A stretch of DNA of 64,000 bases from Caloramator sp. (GTDB lineage: Bacteria; Bacillota; Clostridia; Clostridiales; Caloramatoraceae): positions 1-64,000 of the forward strand of contig JAOAAJ010000073.1 in NCBI GenBank assembly GCA_026418935.1, read 5' to 3'. This document shows positions 62,801 through 64,000 of the stretch, piece by piece. The notes under the pieces are model-generated. The model was given only the letters and a program-made list of their open reading frames with translations. It was not told where the DNA came from and did no database searches. How positions within the stretch are numbered: the stretch's first letter is position 1; each line of letters begins with the position of its first letter. The translations under genes and the position numbers were made by a program.

Positions 62801-64000
62801 ATGGCAGAAGCGTTAAACGGTTTAAAAAGAACCTGCATGTGTGGGGAAGTATTTGAAGACAAAGTAGGTAGCAAAGTAACAGTAATGGGATGGGTTCAAA
62901 GAAGAAGAGATTTAGGTGGACTAATATTTGTTGATTTAAGAGATAGAACAGGAATTGTTCAAGTTGTTTTTGGAGATGAGATAAACAAAGAAGCCTTTGA
63001 AAAGGCACATTCTATAAGAAGTGAGTATGTGCTTGCAGTTACAGGAGAAGTTGTTTTAAGAGAGTCACCAAATCCTAATATGCCAACTGGTAAAGTAGAA
63101 ATAAAGGCAGATGCATTAAAAATCCTTTCTGAATCAGAAACACCACCAATATATATAAAGGAAAACTTAGATGCATCAGAGGCTATAAGGTTAAAATATA
63201 GATATTTAGATTTAAGAAGACCTGACCTTCAAAGAAATTTAATGATAAGACATAAGGCTGCAAAGGTTGTTCGTGATTTCTTTGATGAAAATGGATTTTT
63301 AGAGATAGAAACACCATATTTAACAAAAAGTACTCCAGAGGGTGCAAGAGATTACTTGGTTCCAAGTAGAAATTTCCCAGGAAAATTCTATGCACTTCCT
63401 CAATCACCACAAATATTTAAACAACTTCTTATGATATCAGGTTATGATAGATACTTCCAAATAGTAAGATGTTTTAGAGATGAAGACTTAAGAGCGAATA
63501 GACAGCCAGAGTTTACTCAAATAGATATTGAAATGTCCTTTGTTGATGTAGACGATGTTATCTCTATGAATGAAAAGTTTATTCAAAGGCTTTTTAAGGA
63601 AGTTAAGGGAATAGATGTAGAAATACCATTTATAAGGATGCCATACAAAGAGGCTATGGAAAGATATGGTTCTGATAAACCAGATATTAGATTTGGTATG
63701 GAATTAAAGGATTTAACTGATATTGTTAAGGATTCTGATTTTAAGGTATTTAAAGATACTGTTGCAGCAGGAGGACACGTTAGAGCAATTAATGCAGAAG
63801 GCTGTGCTGATTTTGGTAGAAAAGAGATAGACAGATTAACAGAGTTTGTGAAGACCTATGGAGCAAAGGGACTTGCGTGGATAGCTCTTAAGGATGGAGA
63901 AATAAAGTCACAAATAGCGAAGTTCCTAAAGGAAGAAGAAATAAATGCAATAATTGAAAAGACACAGGCAAAGGATGGAGACCTAATACTAATTGTTGCT
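62801..64000 (+). CDS. aspS: Aspartyl-tRNA synthetase (3' end cut by the window)
   Basis: The first 400 codons of AspRS, open to the right edge. The N-terminal OB anticodon-binding domain is VTVMGWVQRRRDLGGLIFVDLRDRTGIVQVVF; class II motif 2 is YFQIVRCFRDEDLRANRQPEFTQIDIE; the bacterial GAD insertion has begun. Full bacterial AspRS is near 590 residues, so about a third is missing. AspRS of the bacterial type may charge tRNA-Asn as well, but this cannot be judged from the fragment. GAGGAGGG precedes the start, 16 bases after hisS. Confidence 0.97.
   Translation, partial: MAEALNGLKRTCMCGEVFEDKVGSKVTVMGWVQRRRDLGGLIFVDLRDRTGIVQVVFGDEINKEAFEKAHSIRSEYVLAVTGEVVLRESPNPNMPTGKVEIKADALKILSESETPPIYIKENLDASEAIRLKYRYLDLRRPDLQRNLMIRHKAAKVVRDFFDENGFLEIETPYLTKSTPEGARDYLVPSRNFPGKFYALPQSPQIFKQLLMISGYDRYFQIVRCFRDEDLRANRQPEFTQIDIEMSFVDVDDVISMNEKFIQRLFKEVKGIDVEIPFIRMPYKEAMERYGSDKPDIRFGMELKDLTDIVKDSDFKVFKDTVAAGGHVRAINAEGCADFGRKEIDRLTEFVKTYGAKGLAWIALKDGEIKSQIAKFLKEEEINAIIEKTQAKDGDLILIVA

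Overview
This is an AT-rich stretch of chromosome from an endospore-forming, anaerobic low-GC Firmicute of the class Clostridia. The lineage call rests on gene content. There is a spoIIAA-spoIIAB-sigF cluster followed directly by spoVA genes, a SCIFF peptide with its radical SAM maturase, HemZ, YunB, an anaerobic-type GlpA/GlpB pair with a DUF1667 protein, tRNA-directed (T-box) and Mn-responsive leader RNAs, and many strong AGGAGG-type ribosome sites with some TTG/GTG starts. A Clostridiaceae or Caloramator-like genus is a reasonable guess but the sequence here does not prove it. The first 19 bases are the Nextera/Tn5 mosaic-end adapter, so the left edge is a draft-contig end and not genomic DNA. 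No prophage, insertion sequence or CRISPR array is present.

Layout. 20-3084: the tail of aspartate kinase, then an arsenic-resistance group (thioredoxin-like protein, ArsR, Acr3, and a second small CxxC protein with its own promoter). 3119-7942: glycerol catabolism (GlpK, then GlpA/GlpB/DUF1667), each unit preceded by a promoter, a shared leader motif and an intrinsic terminator, as expected for antitermination. 7956-11357 (minus): an orphan phage-virion-like protein, an FAD oxidoreductase and a UV-damage endonuclease. 11468-17061: a DUF445 membrane protein, a CamA-like orphan adenine methyltransferase, SOS-controlled DinB with a small partner, and two 'gate' membrane proteins. 17076-19337: spermidine synthase, YjbQ, and a Mn riboswitch in front of an UPF0016 cation exporter. 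19348-23645: a SigH-type promoter, the SpoIIA operon, an undescribed 47-codon gene and SpoVAC/AD/AEb/AEa. 23729-37525: PBP1, a GT2 glycosyltransferase, YunB, Hpt, HflX, tRNA-Gln(CUG) and several poorly known genes, then DegV and a MocR regulator.

37618-50685: a HEAT-repeat protein, YigZ, a CoA-binding protein, YebC and a BofC-like protein. These are followed by SOS-type ruvCAB, queA-tgt, a YrzE-like membrane protein, the SCIFF system, a gamma-carbonic anhydrase-like protein, an HD protein and secDF. 50791-64000: recJ-apt-relA-dtd-glyoxalase-like-HTH-hemZ, lgt (minus), a 43-aa membrane peptide, rmuC and a T-box-controlled hisS-aspS operon. aspS runs off the right edge.

Common themes. DNA repair/SOS (dinB and ruvCAB share promoter-LexA box geometry, with uvsE, recJ and rmuC nearby). 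Sporulation (SigF/SpoVA, YunB, BofC-like, and a methyltransferase resembling CamA, the sporulation-linked epigenetic enzyme of Clostridioides difficile). RNA-level control (T-box, yybP-ykoY riboswitch, glycerol leaders, an attenuator between the SCIFF peptide and its maturase, and two hairpins that bury a ribosome site and start codon). Most promising for follow-up are the CamA-like methyltransferase, the matched glycerol leaders, the Asp/His overlap in the hisS-aspS T-box, the orphan phage-like protein, and the small unannotated genes.
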